A program made the translations under genes and the position numbers. A stretch of 5,724 bases of DNA from contig JAAWDB010000145.1 of assembly GCA_022793555.1 (NCBI GenBank), forward strand, positions 1-5,724, in the 5' to 3' direction. Below the pieces are notes generated by a model, which ran no database searches, was not told the DNA's origin, and saw only the letters and a list, made by a program, of their open reading frames with translations. Source of the stretch: Bacilli bacterium (GTDB lineage: Bacteria; Bacillota_I; Bacilli_A; RF39; UBA660). Below are positions 5,703-5,724 of the stretch, piece by piece (the stretch's first letter is position 1; each line of letters opens with the position of its first letter).

Positions 5703-5724
5703 CTAACCAATTATAGTCAAAGAG
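5686..5724 (-). CDS. C-terminal end of an upstream gene, probably dnaD (partial)
   Basis: Twelve sense codons run in from the right edge on the minus strand and read LFDYNWLDDNEE before a TAA. DnaD replication-initiation proteins commonly end in an FNWLE-like peptide, and dnaD lies directly upstream of nth in B. subtilis, so dnaD is the likely identity. The frame overlaps the nth start by 17 nt. Only 12 residues are visible, so the call rests on this short motif plus gene order. Confidence 0.5.
   Translation of the reverse strand, partial: LFDYNWLDDNEE

Noticed and set aside
1..5724. A mobile element, CRISPR array, defence system or other exotic system
   Set aside because: No direct-repeat array, transposase, integrase, attachment site or toxin/antitoxin-like pair is visible. 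Gene order and ribosome sites are uniform and housekeeping in character.

Overview
This window looks like an ordinary housekeeping locus of a low-G+C, Gram-positive-type bacterium (Firmicutes, Bacilli-like). The evidence is AT-rich sequence with strong GGAGG/AGGTG ribosome sites, a B-type RNase P RNA next to gpsB, the recU-ponA pair, and nth next to a probable dnaD end. TGA is used as a stop (recU and the 40-aa frame) and Trp is encoded by TGG, so the standard bacterial code applies and a Mycoplasma-type code does not. The two-domain PBP shows that the organism builds a peptidoglycan wall. The set resembles the rnpB-gpsB ... recU-ponA ... nth-dnaD neighbourhood of Bacillus subtilis, with lineage-specific genes in between. 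I cannot name the species.

Left part (1-786, minus strand): the 5' part of rnpB runs off the left edge. Its 5' end abuts or overlaps the stop codon of gpsB, the cell-division/wall-synthesis adaptor. gpsB has a near-consensus promoter overlapped by a perfect 9-bp inverted repeat. Upstream of it lies an unrecognised 40-codon frame with a good ribosome site.

Middle (about 870-4321, plus strand): a divergent promoter drives recU (Holliday-junction resolvase), which overlaps ponA by 4 nt (ATGA). ponA encodes a class A penicillin-binding protein with a glycosyltransferase, a transpeptidase, an FN3-like domain and a C-terminal Ig-like domain ending in a Cys-rich tail. Two catalytic motifs depart from consensus: the GT51 RKxxE box reads RKxxD, and the transpeptidase KTG box reads KGG. 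A tight terminator follows.

Right part (4321-5724): a HAD-family phosphatase gene is driven by an extended -10 promoter set directly in the T-tract of the ponA terminator. It converges on nth (endonuclease III, minus strand), and the stop codons of the two genes overlap. The probable nth terminator hairpin is built from the coding ends of both genes. At the right edge, 12 codons resembling a DnaD C-terminus overlap the start of nth.

Functionally, GpsB and the class A PBP are known partners in Firmicutes, and both are encoded here. RecU and Nth are DNA recombination and repair enzymes. I saw no mobile element, CRISPR array or foreign-looking cargo. The most notable points are the motif changes and added C-terminal module of the PBP, the inverted repeat over the gpsB promoter, and the small unrecognised gene.
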